A DNA stretch of 64,000 nucleotides from Mycolicibacterium aromaticivorans JS19b1 = JCM 16368. GTDB lineage: Bacteria > Actinomycetota > Actinomycetes > Mycobacteriales > Mycobacteriaceae. The position numbers and the translations under genes are program-made. Under the pieces are notes generated by a model. The model did no database searches. It was not told where the DNA came from and worked only from the letters and a program-made list of their open reading frames with translations. The stretch spans positions 5,022,001-5,086,000 of the forward strand of contig NZ_JALN02000001.1 in assembly GCF_000559085.1 (NCBI RefSeq), in the 5' to 3' direction. This document shows positions 9,026-18,424 of the stretch, in pieces. Positions within the stretch are counted from its first letter, which is position 1. Every line of letters begins with the position of its first letter.

Positions 9026-10111
9026 TTACTTCTTGAACCGGCCTGCGAATCCGCGCAGCGGCAGGTCCGCGCTCGTGATCAACCCGGGTGCGGCGGCCAC
9101 CACTGCGGGAATGGCGTTCAGCGCCGGCAACCCCGTGACGGTCATACCGATGGATGCGAACGACGCCACGTCGGACAGGTCCACGCCCGGCTTCGGAAAG
9201 ATCATGTGCTTGTTGTAGACGTACGGGTCGCCGGCGATCTGGGTGATGTAGCAGCCCTTGATATCCCAACTCGGATCGGTGTGCGGGGTCATCTGCCACT
9301 CGAGGTGCGTCTCCACCCGCGCCACGCCGTCGACCATGCCCTGGTACTTGAGGTAGTTGCCGCCGAGTGAGCCCTTGGGCAACTGGTACCAGCCGAGGTC
9401 CACGTCCTCGGTGCAGGCGCCCAGTTCGTAGGTGAACTTCACCTCGTCGAGTTCGAGGTCGAAGCAGTCGGCCATCATCAGCACGCTGTCGGCGAAGACG
9501 CGGGTGTACTTCTCGAGCATGCCGGGCAGCGCCGGATCGTCGACGGGCAGGCCGTAGCCGACTTCTTTCCAGGTGTCGGCCGAGTGGTGGCAGGACACAT
9601 CGACGGATTCGATGGTGGTGATGTTCTCGATCTCGGCGACGTCCGACGAGCAGACCACGCCGAGGATCTGGTTGACGCCGGGATTCATCCCGGTGCCGTA
9701 GAACGTGGAACCGCCTCTCTCGCAAGCCTCTTGGAGAAGCTCGGACACCTTCTTGCCCGACGGGTGCGGATGATTGGTATCGCGGTGCCAGCCGGTGATC
9801 CAGTCGGCGGTGGTCACGATGTTGATGCCCGCTTCGAGCACCTTGATGTAGAGGTCCTCGTCGGGAAACACGCCATGGAAGGTCAGCACATCGGGCTTGG
9901 CGGCGATGATCTCGTCGATGGAGCCTGTTGCGGTGACACCGTTCGGTGCGATGCCGGCGATCTCGCCGGCGTCGCGCCCGATCTTCTCCGGCGAGTAGCA
10001 GTGCAGGCCGATCAGCTCCAGGCCGCGGTGCTCACCGATCCGCTTGATCATCTCGGTGCCGACATTTCCGGTCGCCACCTGGAACACCCGGATCGGGCTA
10101 TTGGCTGACAT
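9026..10111 (-). CDS. DapB-like NAD(P)-dependent oxidoreductase
   Basis: This 361-residue protein has a dihydrodipicolinate-reductase-type Rossmann N-terminus (VFQVATGNVGTEMIKRI, residues about 7-23) and a large C-terminal domain like 2,4-diaminopentanoate dehydrogenase relatives (NPGVNQILGVV, SCHHSADTWKEVGYG). Mycobacteria carry several such proteins, often beside oxygenase or hydrolase genes and of unknown substrate. The ATG has AAGGAG about 12 bases upstream, which is why it is preferred to a start ten codons earlier. Its start overlaps the end of the Rieske oxygenase gene by 14 bases, so the two form one operon and probably act on the same compound. Confidence 0.8.
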   Translation of the reverse strand: MSANSPIRVFQVATGNVGTEMIKRIGEHRGLELIGLHCYSPEKIGRDAGEIAGIAPNGVTATGSIDEIIAAKPDVLTFHGVFPDEDLYIKVLEAGINIVTTADWITGWHRDTNHPHPSGKKVSELLQEACERGGSTFYGTGMNPGVNQILGVVCSSDVAEIENITTIESVDVSCHHSADTWKEVGYGLPVDDPALPGMLEKYTRVFADSVLMMADCFDLELDEVKFTYELGACTEDVDLGWYQLPKGSLGGNYLKYQGMVDGVARVETHLEWQMTPHTDPSWDIKGCYITQIAGDPYVYNKHMIFPKPGVDLSDVASFASIGMTVTGLPALNAIPAVVAAAPGLITSADLPLRGFAGRFKK

Positions 10112-11108
10112 GGGCTGGTTCTCCTTGGTGGTCGGATACATAGAACTGGTTGGCCCACTTGCGGATTGCGGTGAATCCGTCGAATTCGGTGGTCGCGAGC
10201 GCCGGCCGGTGGGTGTAGCGCTGGTGCTGCCAGATTTGGATGTCGGCGGCGAACTGGTCGATCACGTCGTGGGCGAACGCCTTCGCCTTTGCTTCGGCTT
10301 TTTGGCTGTCATCACCGGGCTTTCGGCCGATGTAGACCATGAACCGGACATCGGAGGTGTTCTCATCGACCGGGGTGACCGCGGAGATGGTCCGGTTGTC
10401 CACCATGCCCCAACTCTTGGTGACGGCGACGCCGAGTCCGCCGTTGATGGCCTCGACGCCACTGTTGATGTCGTCGATGATCTGGCCTTCATCGCCCTCG
10501 AACGTGATCGTGAAATCCACGTAGGACACCGGCTCGTCGAAATCGTGCCGGGTGAACAGCGGCACGATGGGCGTCTGGTGCACGAACTTGAAATGCGCGA
10601 AGTCGACGCCATTTTCGAGGACGTACTGCGGATGCAGCTCGAGCTGTGGGCGGTACAGCCGGGCCTGCGGGTAGTAGTCGGCGGACGTCTTGTCGTCACC
10701 GAAGTCGGCGAAGATGTCCGGAGCGTCGAAGTAGGGCTCGCGACCGGCGACGTCATGCCAGATGTACACCGATGAATTTCGCTCTACGACCGGATAGGTG
10801 GGGATCCGGCGACCGCGATTTGGCCTGTCCTGGTAGGGAATACAGACGTTGCGACCCTCATGATTCCACTGCCAGCCGTGAAAGGGGCACTGGATTACCT
10901 CGCCGACCACCTGGCCGCCATACCCGAGGTGGGCGCCGAGGTGTTCGCAGTAGGCGTCCATCACCGTCAGTGCGCCCGACTGGGCGCGCCAGGCCACCAT
11001 GTCGGTGTCGAAGTACTTCATGCGGTGGACGTCACCCACCGCGATCTCGTCGGACCACGCCACCTGGAACCAGCCGGTGGGCTTCATCGACAGGGACGGT
11101 TTCGCCAC
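10098..11108 (-). CDS. Rieske non-haem iron oxygenase, KshA-like
   Basis: The 336-residue protein has an N-terminal Rieske [2Fe-2S] domain with CEHLGAHLG and CPFHGWQWN (Cys-x-His ... Cys-x-x-His, about residues 54-79) and a catalytic domain with the mononuclear iron motif NGVDFAHFKFVH (Asn/Asp and two His). Size and motif spacing match the oxygenase component of 3-ketosteroid 9-alpha-hydroxylase (KshA) and its many actinobacterial paralogues. No partner reductase is adjacent. It is followed by the DapB-like gene and is divergent from a TetR gene 59 bases away, which is the likely regulator. Substrate is unknown; a steroid or other polycyclic lipid is a guess from the family. Confidence 0.85.
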   Translation of the reverse strand: MAKPSLSMKPTGWFQVAWSDEIAVGDVHRMKYFDTDMVAWRAQSGALTVMDAYCEHLGAHLGYGGQVVGEVIQCPFHGWQWNHEGRNVCIPYQDRPNRGRRIPTYPVVERNSSVYIWHDVAGREPYFDAPDIFADFGDDKTSADYYPQARLYRPQLELHPQYVLENGVDFAHFKFVHQTPIVPLFTRHDFDEPVSYVDFTITFEGDEGQIIDDINSGVEAINGGLGVAVTKSWGMVDNRTISAVTPVDENTSDVRFMVYIGRKPGDDSQKAEAKAKAFAHDVIDQFAADIQIWQHQRYTHRPALATTEFDGFTAIRKWANQFYVSDHQGEPAHVSQ

Positions 11109-11167
11109 GCTGGCGAGTCTAGAAACGGATCATAGAAGTGTCAACGAATCTGGGTTAGGCTTTCGAT

Positions 11168-11782
11168 GTGGCCGAAGCGGACAGTGCGCGACGACGGCCG
11201 AACCGGCGGGGTTCGGCCACCCGCGAGAGCCTGCTCGAAGCCGCGTTGACCGCGCTCGCCTCCGGTCAGCCCGGTGCGGTGTCGGCCAATCGGATCGCGA
11301 AGGACGCCGGCGCCACCTGGGGCACCGTGCAATACCAATTCGGTGACACCGACGGCTTTTGGGCGGCGGTACTGCGTTACACGGCCGAGCGGCGGGCCAA
11401 CATCTTCACTTCACCGGATACCTCGGCAAGCCTGCGTGACCGGGTGGCCGGCATCATCGACACGCTCTATGACGGGTTGACCAATCGCGACTCGCGCGCG
11501 ATCGAGAACCTGCGGGCCGCTCTGCCGCGGGAGCATGCCGACCTCGAGAGGCTCTATCCGCAAACCGCTGCCGAACTGTTCTCCTGGGGGCAGGGCTGGC
11601 AGGAGACCTGTCAGAAGGCGTTCGCAGACCTGCACGTCGACCCGCAGCGCATCCGGGAGATGGCCTGGCTGATTCCCGGTGCGATGCGCGGGATCGCCTC
11701 CGAGAAGCAGCTCGGCAGCTACGGCGATCTCGACGCGGCCCGTCGCGGGCTCACCAACGCGATCGTCGCCTACTTGAAGTAG
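11168..11782 (+). CDS. TetR family transcriptional regulator
   Basis: This 204-residue protein has an N-terminal TetR DNA-binding domain (ATRESLLEAALTALAS, then NRIAKDAGATWGTVQYQFGD, about residues 17-62) and a helical ligand-binding C-terminus. The GTG start follows TTAGG. It is divergent from the Rieske/DapB-like operon across only 59 bases, so local autoregulation and control of that operon are likely. The gap contains TCTAGA at 11118-11123, but no convincing long palindrome. Confidence 0.85.
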   Translation: MAEADSARRRPNRRGSATRESLLEAALTALASGQPGAVSANRIAKDAGATWGTVQYQFGDTDGFWAAVLRYTAERRANIFTSPDTSASLRDRVAGIIDTLYDGLTNRDSRAIENLRAALPREHADLERLYPQTAAELFSWGQGWQETCQKAFADLHVDPQRIREMAWLIPGAMRGIASEKQLGSYGDLDAARRGLTNAIVAYLK

Positions 11783-11859
11783 GTTTCCGCGCCGAGATCG
11801 ACGAAATGTCGCGCGCTACTCGCTCTTCCGCGGCGAAATGTCGGTTTGGGCGAAAGAGG

Positions 11860-14163
11860 TCAATCCTCCTTGGCGATAAGCCGTTTCAGCGCCACACGGT
11901 CGGGCTCCAGCAGCTCGGCGATGCGCTCCTGATTGACGTCGGCGACGATGATCTCGCCGACATCCTTGTGTACATCGCTGAAGATGCCGTGCGCCTTCAT
12001 CTTGTCGGCTTGATAGATGTTGTCCTCGGTCGGCGTCACGTAGTAGACGGCGTCTGCCTTGAACCGGTGCACCATCCACAGATGTATCAGCGTCATCAGG
12101 CGCTTCTGCCGCAGCTTCTCGGCGAAGGTGTTCTGGTCGCGCACCGTCAGGATGCTCCGGCCGTGCCGGTCCTTGATCGGATCGACGAGCACGTTGGCCA
12201 GCAGCTCCTGCTCGCCGCCCTTTTCCCGCTCGCCGTAGATACCGAGCTCGAGCACCTCGCCGCCGGCACGCCGCGGACGCAACGTCACCCGCAGCTTCTC
12301 GCCGAGTTCGTAGTGCTCGCTCCACAGTGCCAACCAGTCTTCGAGCAGCTTCTTCGGCACTTCGGTCTGCACAAGGTGCTGGTGCTGCGTGGAGCCCTTG
12401 CCCATCGACTTGGTGGTGGCGGTGCGGCCCGAGGACGCCGCCAGCGCGGCATCGCTGCGCGGACCGCCGACCAGCGTTTGCGGTGTGCGGTAAGGCGATT
12501 CGACTAGGCGCATCTTGCGCTGCAGACGCGCCAGCGCCAGCATGCCGTCCTGGCGCAGGGCCGTGGCGAATTCCTCGGCGGCGACACCGTCGATCTGGTG
12601 GCCGCCGTAGGTCATGAAGTTGAAGACGAAGCCCATCTTGCCGAGCTCTTCGGGGAAGGCCCGCATCTCCTCGTCGGTCATCCCGGTGGTGTCCCAGTTG
12701 AACGAGGGGGAGAGGTTGTAGGCCAGCATCTTGTCCGGATACACCGCATGGACGGCTTCGGCGAACTCTCGGGCGTCGGCCAGATCGGCAGTCTTGGTCT
12801 CCATCCACAGCAGATCCGCAAACGGAGCTGCGGCAAGGGATTTCGCGATCGCATAGGGAATGCCGCCACGCACCTGGTAGTAGCCTTCGGGGGTCTTGGC
12901 TCGCTCGGGATCCCATGCCGCGTCGACGCCGAGTTCACGCGCCTTCTCCCGGGCCGCGTGCAGCGACGCGGTCTTGGCGAACTCGCGCCAGTCCGCGGCG
13001 CTCATCTCGTGTGGCTCGCCTTCGCTCTCCCGGAATGCGAGAAGCTCGGCCACCGCGTCGCCATAGGTGTCCAGCGAGGCGTCGTCCTGCCAGGCGTCGA
13101 CGAATCTCGACTCGACCTTGTCGAACAGGGCGTCCAGGGAATGCTGTTTACCGTCGCGCCACGCGGCGGCCTGTTCGGTGATGAGGTCGGCGATGCCCTG
13201 CCGCTGCAGCCAGGCGTCGGCCACCGCGTATTCGCCTTCGGGCAGCGCGTACAGCAGATGACCGTTGAGCTCGGTGACACCCGACTCGTAGAACCGGCGC
13301 ACCATGGCCAGGAAGCACGACTTGTACGGCGGCACCTTGAGATTGGTCGCGCCGAGCAGGAACGGCTGGTCCCGCTCATCGCCGCGGCTGTCGATGAGGT
13401 TCGCCGCCTCGGCATCGGTTCGGGCGACGATGATGCCCGGCACACCCATGATGTCGAGCTGGAAGCGGGCGGTGTTCAGCCGCTTGAGCTGTTCATCGGA
13501 CGGCACCAGCACCTTGCCGCCCTGGTGGCCGCACTTCTTGGTGCCGGGGCGCTGATCCTCGATGTGATAGCCCGCGACGCCGGCCTCGACGAAGCGGCGA
13601 ATCAGGTTGCGCACGTGCGGGTCTCCGCCGTGGCCGGTGTCTGCGTCGGCGATGATGAACGGGCGGTAGTCGACGGCCGGCGTGGCCGCACGCTGCTCGG
13701 GCGTCATCTGCAGGCGCAGGTACTGCTGGTTACGGTCGGCGGTCAGCAGCGCGCGCACCAGGCCCGCTGCCTCCTCGGGCACCTGGCTCAGCGGGTAGCT
13801 CGCCAGGTCCGGGCCCGGGTCCTCGGTGGTCGAACCCTTGGCCGAGGTCGCCCAGCCCCCGAGGTAGATGCCTTCGATACCCATCCGCTTCATGGTCACC
13901 GCCTGGCCCGGCGAGTACGGCCCGAAGGTGGTGATGCTCTTCTTGGCCGCGAAGAGCTCTCGCAGCCTCTTGTAGAAGGCGGCCGACGCCTCGCGGGCGA
14001 CGGTGTAGTCGACGGGGATCGTGCCGCGCTGTTCGACGACCTGGGCTGCGGTGTAGAGGCGGGTGATCCCCTCGAATCGCGGACTGTCGATGTACTGCTG
14101 GGTCTCGCTGACCGCGCGCTGATGGGGCGACTGGGTTGCTGAGTCCGCTTCGATGATGGACAT
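11860..14163 (-). CDS. aceA: Isocitrate lyase, long form (ICL2)
   Basis: The 767-residue enzyme is the long mycobacterial isocitrate lyase (AceA2/ICL2), cleaving isocitrate to succinate and glyoxylate in the glyoxylate shunt; the family also acts as methylisocitrate lyase. The catalytic KKCGH motif is present with the cysteine near residue 211, and the C-terminal region beyond about residue 600 is the extra domain that binds acetyl-/propionyl-CoA in ICL2. In M. tuberculosis H37Rv this gene is split into aceAa/aceAb; here it is intact. GAGGAG lies about 12 bases before the ATG at 14163, so the long open frame upstream is not used. The gene is monocistronic, divergent from an Mce-type gene. Confidence 0.95.
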   Translation of the reverse strand: MSIIEADSATQSPHQRAVSETQQYIDSPRFEGITRLYTAAQVVEQRGTIPVDYTVAREASAAFYKRLRELFAAKKSITTFGPYSPGQAVTMKRMGIEGIYLGGWATSAKGSTTEDPGPDLASYPLSQVPEEAAGLVRALLTADRNQQYLRLQMTPEQRAATPAVDYRPFIIADADTGHGGDPHVRNLIRRFVEAGVAGYHIEDQRPGTKKCGHQGGKVLVPSDEQLKRLNTARFQLDIMGVPGIIVARTDAEAANLIDSRGDERDQPFLLGATNLKVPPYKSCFLAMVRRFYESGVTELNGHLLYALPEGEYAVADAWLQRQGIADLITEQAAAWRDGKQHSLDALFDKVESRFVDAWQDDASLDTYGDAVAELLAFRESEGEPHEMSAADWREFAKTASLHAAREKARELGVDAAWDPERAKTPEGYYQVRGGIPYAIAKSLAAAPFADLLWMETKTADLADAREFAEAVHAVYPDKMLAYNLSPSFNWDTTGMTDEEMRAFPEELGKMGFVFNFMTYGGHQIDGVAAEEFATALRQDGMLALARLQRKMRLVESPYRTPQTLVGGPRSDAALAASSGRTATTKSMGKGSTQHQHLVQTEVPKKLLEDWLALWSEHYELGEKLRVTLRPRRAGGEVLELGIYGEREKGGEQELLANVLVDPIKDRHGRSILTVRDQNTFAEKLRQKRLMTLIHLWMVHRFKADAVYYVTPTEDNIYQADKMKAHGIFSDVHKDVGEIIVADVNQERIAELLEPDRVALKRLIAKED

Positions 14164-14613
14164 GAGTCTCACGCTCCTCGCTGAGCTGTTCCCGCGCCGG
14201 CGACACCCCCGGGCGGCACAGTCGATTATCCCGACTCCACCGCTTACCGGAGCGGCTTTGGGGCCAGTTCGGGATACCGTCAGCATCCGGTCGGCGGGCG
14301 GCATTCGCCCAGCATTGGCACCGCAGTTCCTCAGCAAATATTGCAAAGACAAATTGCCGCCCATATCGGCGGCCGTTGACCGTGCACATGAGTGCATTCG
14401 GAATTGGTTGGGCACCTGCATATTCCACCGCGCCAGTGCATTCCCGAATATATTGACGATGCCGCAATCCAAATTACCGAATTAACGGCATGGCGAATTG
14501 CGCGGATGACGACCATTCGAATCTCAAATCAGGTACATTCCTGTGGTCCACGTCACTGGCTACGGCCGGTAGGGGCGCTCGTTCGCTTGGGTCGGGGTTG
14601 AGGAGGGGCTGCG
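14164..14613. promoter_or_regulatory. AT-richer divergent regulatory region between aceA and the Mce gene
   Basis: These 450 bases hold no convincing gene. The central part is unusually AT-rich for this genome. TTGCAAA at 14341-14347 (TTTGCAA on the aceA strand) resembles the half-site of RamB, the repressor of isocitrate lyase genes in actinobacteria. A 9-base direct repeat AGTGCATTC occurs at 14391-14399 and 14435-14443. A GAGGAGG ribosome binding site for the Mce gene is at its right end. Regulator assignments are inferred. Confidence 0.4.
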
Positions 14614-15813
14614 GTGAACTGGCGCGACCGTCCGCCGCTCAAGGCCGCCGGCTTGATATTTCTTGCCGTGATCGTCCTCGTCCTGTCGTTGGTCTATCTG
14701 CAATTTCGCGGCGACCTGTCGCCGCGGGCAACGTTGACGATGGTGTCCGATCGCGGCGGCCTGGTGATGGACACGGGTTCGAAGGTCACCTTCAACGGAG
14801 TGGTGATCGGTCGGGTCATCAACGTCACCTCCGGCGAGCGCGACGGAAAGAACATCGCGCGGCTGAGGCTCGACGTCGAGCCCCGCTATTTGGCCTTCAT
14901 CCCCGCCAACGTGCACGCCGATATCAAGGCCACCACGGTATTCGGCAACAAATATGTCGCGCTGTCGACACCGAAGAATCCGGTGTCGGCCCGTCTGGCG
15001 ACGTCTGACGTCATCGACGCCTCCAGCGTCACCACGGAGTTCAACACACTTTTCGAGACGGTCACGTCGATCTCCGAGAAGGTTGATCCGGTCAAGCTGA
15101 ACCTCACGCTGTCGGCGACGGCGGAAGCGTTGAACGGGCTGGGCACCAAGTTCGGCCAGTCGATCGTCAACGGGAACTCGGTGCTCGACGATATCAACCC
15201 GCAGATGCCGCAGCTCCGCCGCGACATCCAGCGACTGGGCGATCTGGCCGACGTCTACACCAAAGCCAGCCCCAACCTGTGGGATGCGCTGGACCATGCG
15301 GTGGTGACCGCGAACTCGCTCAACGGCCAGCAGCACGACATCGATGCGGCACTGCTCGCCTCCATCGGGTTCGGCAATACCGGCGCCGATGTGTTCGAGC
15401 GCAGCAAGCCGTACTTCATCCGGGGGATGGCGGATCTGGTGCCCAGCTCCCAGCTTCTCGACACCTACAGCCCGGAACTGTTCTGCGGCATTCGCAACAT
15501 CGCACTGGCGGCGCCGAGTGCACTGGATGCCTTCGGCGGCAACGGATATTCGCTCAGCACGATGACCGAGATCCTCGGCGCCCCGAATCCCTACGTGTAC
15601 CCGGACAACCTGCCAAGGACCAACGGCAGGGGTGGCCCCGGCGGCGCGCCGGGGTGTTGGCAGACGATCGACCGCAATTTCTGGCCGGCTCCCTATCTGG
15701 TGATGGATGACGGGGCCTCGATCGCGCCGTACAACCACTTCGAACTCGGCCAGCCCTTGCTCACCGAGTACGTGTGGGGGCGTCAGGTCGGAGAGAACAC
15801 CATCAACCCCTGA
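14614..15813 (+). CDS. MCE family protein (MceA/MlaD type), orphan
   Basis: The 399-residue protein has one N-terminal membrane helix (AAGLIFLAVIVLVLSLVYL), an MCE/MlaD domain (about residues 35-120, with GLVMDTGSKVTFNGVVIGRV) and the long helical Mce C-terminal domain with a Pro/Gly-rich tail. Mce proteins form periplasmic lipid-transport tubes made of six different subunits plus YrbE permeases. Here there is a single gene with no yrbE or other mce genes nearby, so it must work with distant partners or alone. The GTG start follows GAGGAGG. Confidence 0.88.
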   Translation: MNWRDRPPLKAAGLIFLAVIVLVLSLVYLQFRGDLSPRATLTMVSDRGGLVMDTGSKVTFNGVVIGRVINVTSGERDGKNIARLRLDVEPRYLAFIPANVHADIKATTVFGNKYVALSTPKNPVSARLATSDVIDASSVTTEFNTLFETVTSISEKVDPVKLNLTLSATAEALNGLGTKFGQSIVNGNSVLDDINPQMPQLRRDIQRLGDLADVYTKASPNLWDALDHAVVTANSLNGQQHDIDAALLASIGFGNTGADVFERSKPYFIRGMADLVPSSQLLDTYSPELFCGIRNIALAAPSALDAFGGNGYSLSTMTEILGAPNPYVYPDNLPRTNGRGGPGGAPGCWQTIDRNFWPAPYLVMDDGASIAPYNHFELGQPLLTEYVWGRQVGENTINP

Positions 15814-15857
15814 GGCGCTTGCCGGAATCGGCGCGTGCACTCGGGGACTGCGGTTAA

Positions 15858-16064
<207 letters not shown>

Positions 16065-17513
16065 TTGGCCGGCCAGGAGGCGTCCGGTGACCCCGCGCTG
16101 CGCCGGACCCTCTCCGTCTGGTCGGCGGTGGGTGTGTCGGTTGCACTCATGGCGCCGTCGATGGCCGTCAACATCAATCCGCAGGGAACGGCCGCCGCGG
16201 TCGGTCGTGCAGTCCCGCTGGCATTCCTGTTGGCGACAGTCGGCGTTCTACTGATCGCCCACACGTTCGTCCGGCTCGCGCAACGGTTCAGCCACGCCGG
16301 CAGTGTGTATGCGTTCGTCGGTGTCACCCTCGGACCGCGGGCCGGCAGTGTGGCGGGCTGGCTCAACGCGGGAACCTATGTCTTTTTCGGCGCGGTGACT
16401 GCGACGGCAGCGGGGATCTTCCTGACCGACCTGGCTCGAAAAGTTGCTTCCCCCAACGAATTACCGGATTGGGTTGCGTTCGTGTCCGGCTGGTTGGTGC
16501 TCGCCGCGGTGTGGTGGCTCGCCGCCAGGGAGATCAAGGGTGGCGCCACCGTCCTGCTGGTCACCGAAGGCCTTACGGTGATGCTGATCCTGGTGGTGGC
16601 GGCGATCACGCTGGGCAAGGTGATCGCCGGCCACACTCCCGGCGGTCAGCATCTGGATATGTCGGTGTTCTCCGTCGCCCCCGGTACCTCGGTCTCCACG
16701 GTGTTCTTGGGCATCGTCTTCGGTTTCCTGTCTTTCGCCGGCTTCGAGGCAGCGGCGACTCTCGGTGAGGAGACCGAGGCGCCGCGGCGCAACATTCCCC
16801 GGGCCATCCTCGGTACCGCGCTGTTCGGCGGGATGTTCTTCGTGACTGTCACGGCGATTGAGATGATGGCGTTCGGCACGGACTCGGCCGGAGTCGCGGC
16901 CTTTGCCAAGTCCGACGCTCTCATGGGTGATATCGCCGAGCAGTACGTCGCGCCGTGGCTGTCCTATGTCATCGTCGTCGGCGCGACGTTCAGCGCGGCG
17001 GCCTGCTGCCTGGCCAGCGTGGTGGGTGCGAGCCGGCTGCTCTTCGCGCTCAGCAGGGACGGCATCGGCCCGGCCGCGCTGGCAGCGGTGCATCCCCGAC
17101 GCAACATTCCGCATGTCGCGGCGGCGGCAGCTGTGGCGGCGGTGTTCGCGATCCAGGCCATCGGCTGGGTTGCGTTGCGGGCGCGTCCATTCGACGTGTT
17201 CAGCATCGCTGCCACAGCGGGCACGCTCATCTTGCTGGTGGCCTACGCACTGGCCACGTTGGGAGCTGTCCGGCTGCTATTCCTCGCCCGCGACACCCAG
17301 ATTCGCAAGTCGGAGGTGATCCTGCCGTTGCTCGGTCTGGCCCTACTGGGGTATACCCTGTATCGCAATGTGATCCCGTGGCCGCACGGCAGTGCGGTGT
17401 GGGGACCGTGCCTGGCTGTCGCCGTCCTGGTGCTGGTCGTGGCCGGCGTGCTCGCCCGTCCCGTCGCTGCGCGTGAAGCGGGAGTGAAGCTCATTGCGCA
17501 ACAAGGCTTTTGA
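16065..17513 (+). CDS. APC-superfamily amino-acid permease
   Basis: This 482-residue protein has about 12 membrane helices with the APC fold: SVWSAVGVSVALMAPSMAVN at helix 1, FSHAGSVYAFVGVTLGPRAG, and SFAGFEAAATLGEETEAPRR with NIPRAI, the classic consensus after helix 6. It imports an amino acid or amine with protons; the substrate is unknown. The start is TTG, directly abutting the stop of the ferredoxin gene, so translation is probably coupled. A perfect inverted repeat six bases after the stop ends the unit. Confidence 0.88.
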   Translation: MAGQEASGDPALRRTLSVWSAVGVSVALMAPSMAVNINPQGTAAAVGRAVPLAFLLATVGVLLIAHTFVRLAQRFSHAGSVYAFVGVTLGPRAGSVAGWLNAGTYVFFGAVTATAAGIFLTDLARKVASPNELPDWVAFVSGWLVLAAVWWLAAREIKGGATVLLVTEGLTVMLILVVAAITLGKVIAGHTPGGQHLDMSVFSVAPGTSVSTVFLGIVFGFLSFAGFEAAATLGEETEAPRRNIPRAILGTALFGGMFFVTVTAIEMMAFGTDSAGVAAFAKSDALMGDIAEQYVAPWLSYVIVVGATFSAAACCLASVVGASRLLFALSRDGIGPAALAAVHPRRNIPHVAAAAAVAAVFAIQAIGWVALRARPFDVFSIAATAGTLILLVAYALATLGAVRLLFLARDTQIRKSEVILPLLGLALLGYTLYRNVIPWPHGSAVWGPCLAVAVLVLVVAGVLARPVAAREAGVKLIAQQGF

Positions 17514-17518
17514 TGACG

Positions 17519-17552
17519 TACGCCGCACTGCCGAGGTGGGCAGTGCGGCGTA
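17519..17552. terminator. Perfect 14-bp stem terminator
   Basis: TACGCCGCACTGCC at 17519-17532 and its exact reverse complement at 17539-17552 enclose a six-base loop GAGGTG. It lies between the ends of two convergent genes, stopping at 17513 and 17565, so it can serve both directions. There is no U-run, as is usual for mycobacterial terminators. Confidence 0.85.
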
Positions 17553-17564
17553 ATCGTCGATGTT

Positions 17565-18140
17565 CTATGCGGGTTGGGGGGCGGGATCGCCTGGCGGAGA
17601 GGCGATATCGGCGCTGACGGGCACGGTGCCACCGGCCGGTGGAGGAACGTCGCCAGCGGGCGGCGGCGGTGCGTCGACAAACACCGGCGCATCCGGAGGC
17701 GGCGGGGGAGCATCCGGCGCCGGCGGATCCTGCATGTCATCGGCAGGCATCGGCAGGTACATGTGGTGGGTGAACTGCGGTTGGTAGGCGCCGCCGCCGC
17801 CGACGCGCACGCCGGCGCCCTCACCGCTGGAGACTGCAGTGCCGTCGGGCAATGTGACTGCGGTGTGGCGGCCATTCCAGCCGATCACCAGGGAATTGGG
17901 GGCGGTTCCGTAGTGGAATCCGCGGGCGAGGAGGGCGGCTTCCTCGTTGCCGGTGTGAAACCGGCTGCCAAAGGCAGGCCTTCCGGTGGCCACATTTGAC
18001 ACCCAGGAGGCCAGTCCCGAGCAGTCGGTGCCAGCCGGTGTGTCCCCGCCGGGGACGTACGGCGTGCCTGACACCTGACTGATCAGAGTCATCAACGTCG
18101 CTATTGCAAACATGCGGCCGAAGCTAACAACAATTTGCAT
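17565..18140 (-). CDS. NlpC/P60-like secreted protein with proline-rich tail
   Basis: The product of about 191 residues has a short hydrophobic N-terminus (VSFGRMFAIATLMTLISQVSG), then TPYVPGGDTPAGTDCSGLASW, the cysteine region of NlpC/P60-type cell-wall hydrolases, then NSLVIGWNGRHTAVTLPDG with the His in the expected second motif. The last 65 residues are very rich in Pro, Asp and Ala, like a wall-spanning tail. The domain is short, so it may be a degenerate or binding-only relative. The start is uncertain: ATG at 18140 or ATG at 18113; neither has a clear ribosome binding site. Related mycobacterial proteins are exported and annotated as hypothetical. Confidence 0.7.
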   Translation of the reverse strand: MQIVVSFGRMFAIATLMTLISQVSGTPYVPGGDTPAGTDCSGLASWVSNVATGRPAFGSRFHTGNEEAALLARGFHYGTAPNSLVIGWNGRHTAVTLPDGTAVSSGEGAGVRVGGGGAYQPQFTHHMYLPMPADDMQDPPAPDAPPPPPDAPVFVDAPPPPAGDVPPPAGGTVPVSADIASPPGDPAPQPA

Positions 18141-18424
18141 GTATACCAAAGTCTGTGCTTTTCACCACGTTTCGCGAAAAGGTGTGTCCTGCACAACAAA
18201 AATTTCGAGAAATATAAAGCCAATCCGATTGCGGCGCCGTGCGCATTCTGCGAATTAAAGCCTACTACAAGGGATTTCGGCAAGACCACGTTGACGGTAC
18301 TTCGGCTGCAGTCGTCCAACCATACGGCTCATCTGTCGCTGTCTGTGACAGTGCCGAGACTGCTTGAACGATTCAGGTGAGCTGGAATCGGGACTTTGCC
18401 GTGATCGCGCAGATGCGCTGACGA
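18141..18424. other. Non-coding gap with AT-rich left part
   Basis: I see no gene here. The first 130 bases are clearly AT-richer than the surroundings (runs such as AAAAATTTCGAGAAATATAAA at about 18197-18217) and probably hold the promoter of the leftward NlpC/P60-like gene. The right part lies downstream of the crotonase gene; no strong terminator hairpin was found. Confidence 0.4.

Noticed and set aside
11802..11843. Direct repeat CGAAATGTCG at 11802 and 11834
   Set aside because: Two short copies just after a gene end; no spacing or symmetry typical of an operator or attachment site.
12598..14142. A 514-residue frame opposite the isocitrate lyase gene
   Set aside because: Antisense shadow of a strongly conserved gene, with no domain.
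14164..14472. Extension of the isocitrate lyase frame beyond the ATG at 14163
   Set aside because: The extra 103 residues are not family-like, and a GAGGAG site precedes 14163.
18101..18380. Small reading frames in the AT-rich gap
   Set aside because: No ribosome binding site, no recognisable domain, and composition typical of a promoter region.
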